From Amycolatopsis mongoliensis (lineage in GTDB: Bacteria > Actinomycetota > Actinomycetes > Mycobacteriales > Pseudonocardiaceae): a DNA stretch of 64,000 nucleotides. Both the position numbers and the translations under genes were made by a program. The DNA lies in the NCBI RefSeq assembly GCF_030285665.1, contig NZ_CP127295.1, positions 8,432,001-8,496,000 on the forward strand, read 5' to 3'. Positions 7,849-17,593 of the stretch are shown in pieces (position 1 is the stretch's first letter; every line of letters begins with the position of its first letter). The notes below the pieces were generated by a model, which saw nothing but the letters and a program-made list of their open reading frames with translations, was not told the DNA's origin and searched no databases.

Positions 7849-10109
7849 CGCGCGTTTCCCTTCCCAGCTTCTTCGAGTGCGGCCCAGACCCGGATCGGGG
7901 TCGTGGGCATGTCCAGGTGCTTGACGCCGCGCTCGGCCAGCGCGTCCACCACGGCGTTGTGCACCGCGGGCGTCGAGCCGATCGTCGCGGCCTCGCCGAT
8001 CCCCTTGACGCCCAGCAGGTTCCGGTCGGTCGGGGTGGCCATGTCGACCAGCTCGAAGTCCGGCAGCTCGACGGCCGTGATGAACGAGTAGTCCGCCAGG
8101 GTCGCGGTCGTCGGGTTGCCGTCTTCGTCGTAGGTGACGACCTCCATGAGCGCCTGCGCGGCGCCCTGTCCGAGCCCGCCGTGGCGCTGCCCGCGGAAGG
8201 TCAGCGGGTTGACGATCGGGCCGGCGTCGTCGACGGCGACGATGCGGCGCAGGTCGACCTTGCCGGTCTCGGTGTCGACCTCGACCACGGCGAGGTGCGC
8301 GCCGAACGGGAACGTCGGCTTGCCGCCGCCGAACCAGACGTCGGCGGTGAGCTTGCCGCCGGACGCCGTCTCGGCGACCTGCGCCCAGCTGAGCACGGTG
8401 CTCGACGGCGCGCCGCGGACCTGCCAGACGCCGCGCTCGGCGTCCAGCTCGAGGTCGTCCGGCGCGGCTTCGAGGAGCTCGGCGGCCAGTTCACGCGCCT
8501 GCGTGATCACCTCGTCGGCCGCCTGCCGGATCGCCGAGCCGCCCAGCTGCAGCGACCGGGAACCGAACGTGCCGACGGCCTTGGGCACCTCGTCGGTGTC
8601 GCCGTGGCGGACGGTGATCTTCTCCAGCGGCACGCCGAGCTGGTCGGACAGCAGCATCGCCAGCGACGTCCCGAGGCCCTGCCCGTGCGGCGAGCTGCCG
8701 GTCCAGGCCACGACCGAGCCGTCCGGGTGGATGTCGACGCGGCCGCTCTCCCCGCCCGAGTCACCGCCGGTGATCTCGACGTACGTGGCGATCCCGAGGC
8801 CGAGCTCGACCGGGTCGCCCGCCTCCCGCCGCCGCTTCTGCTCGGCGCGCAGGTCGGCGTAGCCGGCGGCTTCGAGCGCCTTGTCCAGCGCCGCCGCGTA
8901 CTCGCCCGTGTCGTACGACGCGCCGGTCGGGGTCTGGTAGGGGAACTCCTCGGGCCGGATGAAGTTGACGCGGCGGACCTCCGCCGGGTCCTGCCCGATC
9001 GAGGTGGCGAACACGTCCATCGCCCGCTCGAGCGCGGCCGTCGCCTCCGGGCGGCCCGCGCCGCGGTAGGCCGCGATCGGCGTCGTGTTCGTGACGACGG
9101 CGCGGCTGCGCGTCTCCACCTTCGGGAACCGGTAGACGCCGACGGCCATCAGCTCGGTCAGCGTCGGCAGGAACAGCGTGCGGGGGTACGCACCGGCGTC
9201 CTGGATGACGTCGAGGCGGTACGCGAGGACGGTGCCGTCGCGCTTGCCGCCGATCGTCACGGTGTTCTGCTGCGCGCGGCCGTGCGTCATCGAGGTGAGG
9301 TTCTCGCTGCGGGATTCGACCCAGCGCACCGCGCGGCCGATCTCCTTGGCGGCCCAGCCGAGGACGGTCGCCTCGGGGTCGGCGCCGATCTTCGCGCCGA
9401 ACCCGCCGCCGACGTCCGGCGCGATGACGCGCACCTTGTCTTCGCCGACGCCGAGGCTCATGGCCACCTGCGTGCGGGCGATCTGGGCGTTCTGCGTGGA
9501 AAGCCAGACCGTCAGCCGGCCGTCCTCGCCCCAGGCGCACGAGGCGCCGCGGACCTCCAGCGGCGCGGGCGCGACGCGCTGGTTGACGATGGTCTGCGAC
9601 ACGACCACGTCGCAGTCCTCGAAGATCCCGTCGTCGAACTTCTCCGCGCCGTTGACCTGCACGACGTTGCTGCCGGTCTCGGGGTACAGCAGCGTCTCGT
9701 CCGCGAGTGCCGCGTCGATGCTCGCGACGGCGTCGAGGGGGTCGTAGTCGATGTCGACCAGCTCGGCCGCGTCGGCCAGCTGGTAGCGCTCTTCGGTGAG
9801 GACCAGGGCGACGGGCTCGCCGACGTAGCGCACCACGCCGTCGGCCAGCCACGGTTCCTTCACCGGTCCCGCCGCGTGCGGGTCGAGGCCGAGGTCGGCG
9901 GCGGTGAACACGCCGAGCACCCCCGGCGCCGCCTTCGCCTCGCTGACATCGATGCTTTCGATCCGCGCGTGCGCGACGGGACTGCGCACGAACACCGCAT
10001 GCGCGGCGCCGGAAAGCGCTTCCTCCCGCAGGTCGTCCACGTAGGTGCCGCCCGCGGTGATCAGATTTTGATCCTCTTGGCGGACCACCCTGGTCCCGAC
10101 AATGCTCAT
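7845..10109 (-). CDS. Molybdenum hydroxylase molybdopterin (large) subunit
   Basis: Large catalytic subunit, 754 residues, with the aldehyde oxidase/xanthine dehydrogenase a/b hammerhead domain (residues 1-130) followed by molybdopterin-binding domains. Visible signatures are [28 protein letters not shown] and the C-terminal [16 protein letters not shown] with the catalytic Glu. The active-site loop is AYRGAGR, so this is not a form I CO dehydrogenase, whose loop is AYXCSFR. The substrate is more likely an aldehyde, purine or N-heterocycle. Start at ATG 10109 with AGGAGAACAG before it. No coxD/E/F-type maturation or cofactor genes are adjacent. Confidence 0.93.
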   Translation of the reverse strand: MSIVGTRVVRQEDQNLITAGGTYVDDLREEALSGAAHAVFVRSPVAHARIESIDVSEAKAAPGVLGVFTAADLGLDPHAAGPVKEPWLADGVVRYVGEPVALVLTEERYQLADAAELVDIDYDPLDAVASIDAALADETLLYPETGSNVVQVNGAEKFDDGIFEDCDVVVSQTIVNQRVAPAPLEVRGASCAWGEDGRLTVWLSTQNAQIARTQVAMSLGVGEDKVRVIAPDVGGGFGAKIGADPEATVLGWAAKEIGRAVRWVESRSENLTSMTHGRAQQNTVTIGGKRDGTVLAYRLDVIQDAGAYPRTLFLPTLTELMAVGVYRFPKVETRSRAVVTNTTPIAAYRGAGRPEATAALERAMDVFATSIGQDPAEVRRVNFIRPEEFPYQTPTGASYDTGEYAAALDKALEAAGYADLRAEQKRRREAGDPVELGLGIATYVEITGGDSGGESGRVDIHPDGSVVAWTGSSPHGQGLGTSLAMLLSDQLGVPLEKITVRHGDTDEVPKAVGTFGSRSLQLGGSAIRQAADEVITQARELAAELLEAAPDDLELDAERGVWQVRGAPSSTVLSWAQVAETASGGKLTADVWFGGGKPTFPFGAHLAVVEVDTETGKVDLRRIVAVDDAGPIVNPLTFRGQRHGGLGQGAAQALMEVVTYDEDGNPTTATLADYSFITAVELPDFELVDMATPTDRNLLGVKGIGEAATIGSTPAVHNAVVDALAERGVKHLDMPTTPIRVWAALEEAGKGNAR

Positions 10110-10152
10110 CTGTTCTCCTGCTCGCCGATACCCCGCCGATCATGCCCTTTTT

Positions 10153-10905
10153 TCAGGAGAACGCCAGCACCGCCGCGAGGCCCAGGCCGGCGATCCCGAT
10201 CCCGATCCGCAACGGCGTCGCGGGCAGGTGGCGGACCAGGGTCGAACCGAGCCACGCGCCGCCGAGGGAGCCGAGGCACACGGCGAGCGCTGCCGTCCAG
10301 ACGACCTTGCCGGTGACGGCGAAGACGATCGCGGCGAGCAGGTTCGCCGAGCCCGTGACGAGGTTCTTCGCCGCGTTCGTCCGGGCGAGCGGCTGGCTCC
10401 ACACGGACACGAGCAGGGCCAGCATGAGCACGCCCGCGGCAGCGCCGAAGTAGCCGCCGTAGATGCCGATGCAGAAGGCCGCGATGCCGGTGGCCGGACT
10501 GAGCCCGTGACGCTCGGCGCCTTCGGCCAGCCGGCGCAGCCGCGGTCCGGCCATCAGGACGATCGAGGCGCCGCCGATCAGCCACGGCACGATCGCGGTG
10601 AAGGCGTCGGACGGGGTCAGGAGGAGGACGAGCCCGCCGCAGGCGCCGCCGATGGTGGTGATGACGCAGAGCGGGACGAGCTTCTGCCGCTGGCCGGCGA
10701 GTTCGGGCCGCGCGCCGGCGGCGCCCCCGGCGGTGGTGCCGAGCATGGCGACGGTGTTCGTGACGTTGGCGGTCACGGGCGGCAAGCCGGCGGCGAGCAG
10801 CGCGGGGTAGGAGACGAGCGACGCGAGCCCGGCGATGGCCCCGGTCAGGCCGGCACCGACCCCGGCGAGGACGAGCAGGAGGAAGGTGCCGGAGTCCGTG
10901 ATCAC
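10153..10905 (-). CDS. TauE/SafE-family sulfite exporter-like permease
   Basis: A 250-residue membrane protein with seven or eight hydrophobic segments and the TauE/SafE hallmark near the start (GAGLTGAIAGLASLVSYPALLAAGLPP...ANVTNTVA). The family exports small organosulphur or carboxylate anions such as sulfite or sulfoacetate. It begins at GTG 10905 and ends 43 nt before the molybdenum hydroxylase large subunit, so it probably opens that operon. The pairing suggests export of an anionic product or by-product of the hydroxylase pathway; that is inference from position. Confidence 0.85.
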   Translation of the reverse strand: MITDSGTFLLLVLAGVGAGLTGAIAGLASLVSYPALLAAGLPPVTANVTNTVAMLGTTAGGAAGARPELAGQRQKLVPLCVITTIGGACGGLVLLLTPSDAFTAIVPWLIGGASIVLMAGPRLRRLAEGAERHGLSPATGIAAFCIGIYGGYFGAAAGVLMLALLVSVWSQPLARTNAAKNLVTGSANLLAAIVFAVTGKVVWTAALAVCLGSLGGAWLGSTLVRHLPATPLRIGIGIAGLGLAAVLAFS

Positions 10906-11008
10906 GTTGTCATCTCAACACGGCGGGTGCCGCGTGCCGCGGTGAGATTGCTCCCACCGGCAGGCGAGCGGCAGCCAGACACCGCGGAGCGGTGCACGAA
11001 CGCCGGCG

Positions 11009-11024
11009 GTATAGGTCGTTATAC
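11009..11024. promoter_or_regulatory. GTATA/TATAC dyad before secreted protein gene
   Basis: Arms GTATA (11009-11013) and TATAC (11020-11024), 6 bp apart, sit in the AT-richest part of the 233-bp gap between the divergent genes at 10905 and 11139. It is followed by an AATTATT stretch and a GTCCG/CGGAC hairpin. It may be a promoter/operator element; no consensus -35/-10 pair could be fixed. Confidence 0.3.
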
Positions 11025-11138
11025 GAATTATTCAGGTCTTGTCCGAAAGCGGACGGGATCCGGCGCCGGGCTTGCCCCGCCCCGGCGGGCCGTCACAGAA
11101 TCCGCGCTGACAAGGTTGTCATCGAGCGGAGACGGACC

Positions 11139-14100
11139 ATGGGTGAGGTGAACCGGCGGAAGGCCCTCCTGGGCGCGGGCGGCGTCGCGGCCCTGCTGGC
11201 CTCGGGACTGCTGCCGAGCGTGGCGGCGGCAGCGAGCGGCCGGGCATCCAGCGGGCCACCGGACCCGGTCGCCGCCACCTACCTGCGCGTCCTGCTCCGG
11301 CACACCCGCTGGGCCGAGCAGCAGTTCGACGCCGCGGCCGGGATCTACCCCGCGAAGGACTTCACCTTCGCCGTCGTCCTCGGCAACGCCCTCCTGCTCA
11401 CCCGCGACGGCTACGACGAGACCACCGCCGGCGTCAGCCAAGCGACCCTCAAGGCCCACACCCTCGCCACCATCAAGCACTTCGCCGCGTCGAACCTGCT
11501 CACCGGCGGCACCGAGTGGGGCCGGAAGCTGTTCTTCGACACCACCTTCCAGTCGTACTTCCTGCTCGCCGCCCGTCTACTGTGGACGGACCTCGACGAC
11601 GCCACCAGGGCGAACGTCGAACGCATCACCACCGAACAAGCCGCCTACACCGCCGCCCTCGGCGAGAAGGACGACCCGGCCTCCGGGGGTTGGACACCCC
11701 ACGGCCGGAAAGGCGGTTTCGTCGGCGACACCAAGCTCGAAGAGATGGGCGTCTACGCGCAGTCGCTCGCCCCCGCGCTCGCGTGGGCGCCGAACGACGC
11801 CAGAGCCGGGGCCTGGCGCGAAGCCTTCGGCACCTGGAGCCGCAACGAAGGCGGGCTGCCGGCCGCCGACCTGGCCAACCCGCGGCTCGTCGACGGTGTT
11901 CCCATCGAGGCGAACACCGCCACCAACCTCTACGACACCTTCCTCGTCGAGAACCACGGCTCCTTCGGCCCGCACTACCAGGAAGAACTCTGGCGCACCT
12001 CCGGCCGCAACGCGATGCACTTCCTCGCGGCCGGCACCCCGTTGCCCGAAGTCCTCACCGCGCAGCCGAACGGCGAACTCCTCTGGCGCACCATGCTGCT
12101 GATGACCAGCGACGCCGGCGAGCCGCTGATGCCGATGGTCGCCGACCGCGAGCACCTCTACGGCCGGGACGTCATCCCGCTCGCGTTCCGCGCCCAGGTG
12201 CTCGGCGACCGCCACGCCGCCCGCGCCGAGGCCGATCTCGCCGCGCGTCTCGAGCCCTACCAGGCCTACGCGCCCGCCGACCGGATCACGAAGTTCTCCG
12301 GCGAGCCGAAGTACGAGCCGGAAGCGCGCGCCGAACTCGCCATCAGCTACCTGCTCCACGAGTGGCGCGCCCGGCACGGCGGCCCGGTGACACCCGCGAG
12401 CACCACGGAGTTCGATGCCCACGCCGCCGGGGTCGCCGACTTCGGCGCGGCGCCCGGCCTGCTGGCCCACCGCTCCCCCGCCGCCTGGGCCGCCACGGTG
12501 ACCAAGCCCGGCTTCGTCAAGTTCGCCTGGCAACCGCACCACGACGACTGGCTGTTCGTGCTCGGCGGCGCGAACCCGATGCTGCTCCCGGCCACGACCG
12601 TCGCGGTGAAGGAACGTCACGCCACGACCTACGAAAAGGTCCGCGACGGCTTCGACGGCACGGTCGGCGTCCTGCGCTTCGACGCCGGGTACGCCGCGCT
12701 CGCGACCCTCCCCACCGGGGCCGCCGTCTACGCCAGCACCGGCGTGGCCGAGAGTGAAGGCGTCCTGAACGTCTACAACCTCGCCATGCCGGGCGTCCCC
12801 GGTCTCGACGGCGACCGCACCTACACCGCCGCCGAAGGCAAGGTCACGCTCAACGCCCAGGCAGTGCCCACCGGGGCCCGGACCGACGACCTGACGTTCG
12901 CCCCGGTCACCGCCCGCCACGTCCGCATGCTCGGCGTCCGGCCGGACCCGGCGTACGGCTATTCGCTCTGGGCGTTCGAGGTCCGCGACGGCGACGGCCC
13001 CGACCTCGCACGGGCCGGCACCGCGTCGGCGTCGTCGGCGAGCCCGGGCAAGGAGGCCAAGTACGCGAACGACGGCGACGCGGCCACCCGCTGGGCAGTG
13101 TCCACATCGGACCGGCCGCGGGCGGACAGCTGGCTCGCGATCGACCTCGGCACACCCCGGACCCTCGACCGCGTCCGGCTGAGCTGGGAAGCCGCCGCCG
13201 GGCGCAAGTACCGCGTCGAAACGTCGGCGGACGGCGTGGCCTGGACGCCGGTGGCGACCTACCCGGTGCCCGCCCTGCGCAGCACGAAGGGCTGGCTGGA
13301 CGTCGACGGCCGGGCCGGGATCGTGGTCGACGGCCCGAACCCGGTCACGGTCACCGGTGACCGCGTCACGCTCTCCGACGGCCCGGCCGCTCCCCTGCTC
13401 GCCGAGCTGTACCCGGACCCGTCGAACGCTTCGAAACTCGCCCGCCGCCCCCGCGCCACCACCGGCGCACCGGCGGTCCGCGCGAGCGTCACCGACGGCT
13501 TCCTCGTGCTGGTCAACCTTTCCGGCGCCGCGGCGGGCGGCACGGCGACCCTCCCCCAGGACGGCGGCGCGTACCGGCTGTACCGCGGTGAGCAGAGCAT
13601 CACGAGGACCGGCACCGAAGTCTCCTACGCGCTGGCCGCGGCGGAAGGCCGCATCGAACCCCCGCGCTTCACCGTGCGGGGGCCGGCCGGCCTGAAGGCG
13701 GTCGTGCGCGACGCGAGCCGGGTCGACCTCACGCTGCCGTCCGGGTTCCTCCCGGCGCTCGTCACGGTCACGCCGGAAGGCGGCCGCCCGCGGCCGGTGG
13801 TCCTGCCGCCGCACCGGACCGTGCCCGTCGTGTTCGGCGACGTCCGCCCCTATCCGCTGGCCGACGCCGCGCTCGGCCGGACCACCTTCCCCGCGGCGCC
13901 CCTGCCACCCGGGATGTCGGGCCCCGCGGCGGCCGTGGACGACGACCCGGCGACGGCGTGGCGACCCGGCCCGGGCGGCCGGATGGTCGTCGATCTCGGG
14001 GCGGTGACGGCGGTTTCCGCGGTCGAACTGGCCTGGACCCCCGGTCGCCGGCCCGCGGCGAGTGTCGAAACCAGCATCGACGGTGTCACCTACCGGACGG

Positions 14101-14189
14101 CGGACACCGGGCCGGCGAGGTACGTGGCGGTCCGGACGGGCTGGCGGTCCGGCGACGCGAGCCTCACGCGGATTTCTGTCCGGACTTGA
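11139..14189 (+). CDS. Tat-secreted protein with discoidin (F5/8 C) domains
   Basis: A 1016-residue exported protein. The N-terminus NRRKALLGAGGVAALLASG is a twin-arginine signal ending in an AAAA region near residue 30. A large helical region (about 40-430) with many Trp, Tyr and His residues resembles an alpha/alpha-barrel polysaccharide-active domain, but I cannot name its family. Next come beta-rich segments, one F5/8 type C sugar-binding domain (about 600-730, with GYSLWAFEV and DGDAATRWAVS) and a second degenerate one at the C-terminus (about 920-1016, AVDDDPATAWRPG). ATG 11139 was chosen because GGAG lies 7 nt before it. It is followed by a LacI gene and two glucan-active genes, pointing to extracellular polysaccharide use. 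Confidence 0.75.
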   Translation: MGEVNRRKALLGAGGVAALLASGLLPSVAAAASGRASSGPPDPVAATYLRVLLRHTRWAEQQFDAAAGIYPAKDFTFAVVLGNALLLTRDGYDETTAGVSQATLKAHTLATIKHFAASNLLTGGTEWGRKLFFDTTFQSYFLLAARLLWTDLDDATRANVERITTEQAAYTAALGEKDDPASGGWTPHGRKGGFVGDTKLEEMGVYAQSLAPALAWAPNDARAGAWREAFGTWSRNEGGLPAADLANPRLVDGVPIEANTATNLYDTFLVENHGSFGPHYQEELWRTSGRNAMHFLAAGTPLPEVLTAQPNGELLWRTMLLMTSDAGEPLMPMVADREHLYGRDVIPLAFRAQVLGDRHAARAEADLAARLEPYQAYAPADRITKFSGEPKYEPEARAELAISYLLHEWRARHGGPVTPASTTEFDAHAAGVADFGAAPGLLAHRSPAAWAATVTKPGFVKFAWQPHHDDWLFVLGGANPMLLPATTVAVKERHATTYEKVRDGFDGTVGVLRFDAGYAALATLPTGAAVYASTGVAESEGVLNVYNLAMPGVPGLDGDRTYTAAEGKVTLNAQAVPTGARTDDLTFAPVTARHVRMLGVRPDPAYGYSLWAFEVRDGDGPDLARAGTASASSASPGKEAKYANDGDAATRWAVSTSDRPRADSWLAIDLGTPRTLDRVRLSWEAAAGRKYRVETSADGVAWTPVATYPVPALRSTKGWLDVDGRAGIVVDGPNPVTVTGDRVTLSDGPAAPLLAELYPDPSNASKLARRPRATTGAPAVRASVTDGFLVLVNLSGAAAGGTATLPQDGGAYRLYRGEQSITRTGTEVSYALAAAEGRIEPPRFTVRGPAGLKAVVRDASRVDLTLPSGFLPALVTVTPEGGRPRPVVLPPHRTVPVVFGDVRPYPLADAALGRTTFPAAPLPPGMSGPAAAVDDDPATAWRPGPGGRMVVDLGAVTAVSAVELAWTPGRRPAASVETSIDGVTYRTADTGPARYVAVRTGWRSGDASLTRISVRT

Positions 14190-14265
14190 TCGATCTCGCA
14201 CCGCTCGCGGCGGGCCCCGGGGCGAGTACCTTGGCACCACAGGTCTGGGCTCTCCGGGAGGACGG

Positions 14266-15273
14266 ATGCGCGTCACGATCGCCGAGGTCGCCCGCCGCGC
14301 ACGGGTGAGCAAGACGACCGTGTCGAGGGTGCTCAACAACAAGGCCGATGTGGACGCGGCGACCGCGATCCGGGTGCGCGAGGTGATCGCGGCGACCGGG
14401 TACATCCCGAGCGCCGGCGCGGTCGGGCTGGCCCGCGGCGTGACCCGCACGGTCGGGATGCTGGTGCCCGGCCTGACCTGGCCGTGGATGGGCGAAGTGC
14501 TGCAGGGCGTCGCCGACGTCGTGGAGTCGAAGGGGTACGGCCTGCTGCTGTCCACCGCCAACCGCGGCGCCGACTCCCTGGAGGAGTTCTCCCGGCAGGT
14601 GTCGGCGAAGGCGTTCGACGGGCTGCTGCTCGTCGAACCGCCGGACGCGGTGCGTCACCTGCGCGTGCTGCACGACTCCGGGCTGCCGGTCGTGGTGATC
14701 GACGACCGCGGCCGCCGTCCCGCGTTCCCCTCGGTGGGGACGAGCAACCGGCAGGGCGGCGCCGCGGCGGCCCGGCACCTGCTGGCCACCGGCCGCACCC
14801 GGCTCGCCACCGTCACCGGCCCGCGCAACTTCGGCTGCACGAGCGACCGGCTCAACGGGTTCCACGACGCCGTGCGCGAAGCCGGCCTGACGCTCGACCC
14901 GCGGCTGATCATCGAAGGCGACTTCACCGGCGAAAGCGGCGAGGCCGCGATCCTCCAGCTCCTCGAATCGGGCCCGGAGTTCGACGCGGTCTTCGCGCAC
15001 AACGACTTCACGGCGGCCGGGGTGCTCGCCGGCCTCCGGAAGGCCGGCCGCGCCGTGCCGGAGGACGTCGCCGTGGTCGGCTTCGACGACATCCCCCTGG
15101 CCGCGCACACCCAGCCGCCGCTGACCACGATCCGGCAGCCGTCGCGGGAGATGGGCGAGACGGCGGCCCGGCAGCTGCTCGCCCAGCTGGGTGGGGCACC
15201 CCAGCCGGACGAGCCGCTGATCGTGCCGACCTCCCTGGTGATCCGGGAGTCGACTCAGACGGGTCGTGAGTGA
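14266..15273 (+). CDS. LacI-family transcriptional regulator
   Basis: 335 residues. The N-terminal helix-turn-helix is TIAEVARRARVSKTTVSRVL, followed by the hinge helix (SAGAVGLARG) and a periplasmic-binding-type sensor domain with FDGLLLV, GFDDIPLAAHTQPPLTTIRQP and a typical C-terminal LVIRES. ATG 14266 has GGGAGGACGG upstream. It lies 76 nt after the Tat-secreted gene and faces the GH16 gene. A LacI-type operator at 17344-17357 in the nearby divergent promoter makes this the likely repressor of the glucan-active genes, released by a small sugar. The effector cannot be read from the sequence. Confidence 0.92.
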   Translation: MRVTIAEVARRARVSKTTVSRVLNNKADVDAATAIRVREVIAATGYIPSAGAVGLARGVTRTVGMLVPGLTWPWMGEVLQGVADVVESKGYGLLLSTANRGADSLEEFSRQVSAKAFDGLLLVEPPDAVRHLRVLHDSGLPVVVIDDRGRRPAFPSVGTSNRQGGAAAARHLLATGRTRLATVTGPRNFGCTSDRLNGFHDAVREAGLTLDPRLIIEGDFTGESGEAAILQLLESGPEFDAVFAHNDFTAAGVLAGLRKAGRAVPEDVAVVGFDDIPLAAHTQPPLTTIRQPSREMGETAARQLLAQLGGAPQPDEPLIVPTSLVIRESTQTGRE

Positions 15274-15309
15274 GAAACAGTGTTCTGACACCGTTTCTCA
15301 CTCACGACC
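15262..15309. terminator. Bidirectional hairpin A with TCGTGAGTG arms
   Basis: Stem of 22 bp (15262-15283 with 15288-15309, one mismatch) and a 4-nt loop, between the convergent lacI-type and GH16 genes. The TGA stop of the LacI gene (15271-15273) is inside the left arm. The outer arm GGTCGTGAGTG is shared with the hairpin at 19812; the one at 26954 shares TCGTGAGTG. Confidence 0.8.
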
Positions 15310-15384
15310 ACGTGCGCCGAGCGCGGCTTCAGGAGATGGTCAGCAGCCCGGCGACGAGCGTGAGCCGCCGCCGGGACCCGGCCC

Positions 15385-17091
<1,707 letters not shown>

Positions 17092-17202
17092 GGGCACCTC
17101 CACGGCGAACCGGCGCCGGGACGTCCTTGCCCCGGCGCGGATCGGCTCACGTGGCCCGCGGCGCGGGTGTGGGACCCGCCCGTCGGCACGCTCTTAGTTC
17201 AG

Positions 17203-17231
17203 GATATAAATAAAGAGCCGTAAAATGTCAA
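17203..17231 (-). promoter_or_regulatory. Promoter of GH16 gene
   Basis: On the minus strand TTGACA (17226-17231) is followed after 17 bp by TATATC (17203-17208), an unusually close match to the housekeeping consensus for this genome. GCTCTT (17190-17195) and AAGAGC (17213-17218) form a dyad around the -10 hexamer and may be a repressor site. The leader would be about 105 nt. Confidence 0.65.
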
Positions 17232-17300
17232 CGGCGCTGCGCCGGACGGTCGCGGACCACCCCGGACATTGGTCCGGGAGAACGAATCCGCGCCGGAGCC

Positions 17301-17329
17301 TTGACTCCGCCGACACCCGCGCTGTTAAC
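17301..17329 (+). promoter_or_regulatory. Promoter of beta-helix protein gene
   Basis: TTGACT (17301-17306), a 17-bp spacer and GTTAAC (17324-17329) give a plausible sigma-70 promoter. Transcription would begin near 17336, just before the LacI-type palindrome, leaving a leader of about 255 nt. Confidence 0.55.
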
Positions 17330-17343
17330 TTCCCACCGCTGGT

Positions 17344-17357
17344 CGGAACCGGTTCCG
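17344..17357. promoter_or_regulatory. LacI-family operator
   Basis: CGGAACCGGTTCCG is a perfect 14-bp palindrome with the central CG step typical of LacI-family operators. It lies about 15 bp after the plus-strand -10 hexamer, where a bound repressor would block the beta-helix gene. The LacI gene at 14266 is the obvious candidate. Confidence 0.65.
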
Positions 17358-17593
17358 TGACCGCCACCCGGGATCGCTCCGCCGCGACACGCACCTCTTT
17401 CGGGCTGACCGGTTCGCGCCGTCGCACCCACCCCGGCACCGCTCCACCGGCTCACGGCGCCGGGCGGGGCGCCGGACGCGAACCCGCCGCACCACCCGAC
17501 GCCGGCGCGAGCTGTGGGGCTCGCCCGGTCCGCCGCCGCCCGGCGCTGCCGCGCGGCCCTGCTCCACGTCCTCCCCGATCAGCAGGCAGGCAG

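Noticed and set aside
7845..10109. Form I carbon monoxide dehydrogenase
   Set aside because: The large subunit has AYRGAGR and not AYXCSFR, and cox accessory genes are absent.
7917..10316. Long plus-strand open frame opposite the molybdenum hydroxylase large subunit
   Set aside because: It is antisense to a gene with full family motifs; the Arg/Val/Gly-rich composition is what the complementary strand of high-GC genes produces.
17225..17593. N-terminal extension of the beta-helix protein
   Set aside because: The extension would include the promoter and operator, and a proper signal peptide begins at ATG 17594.
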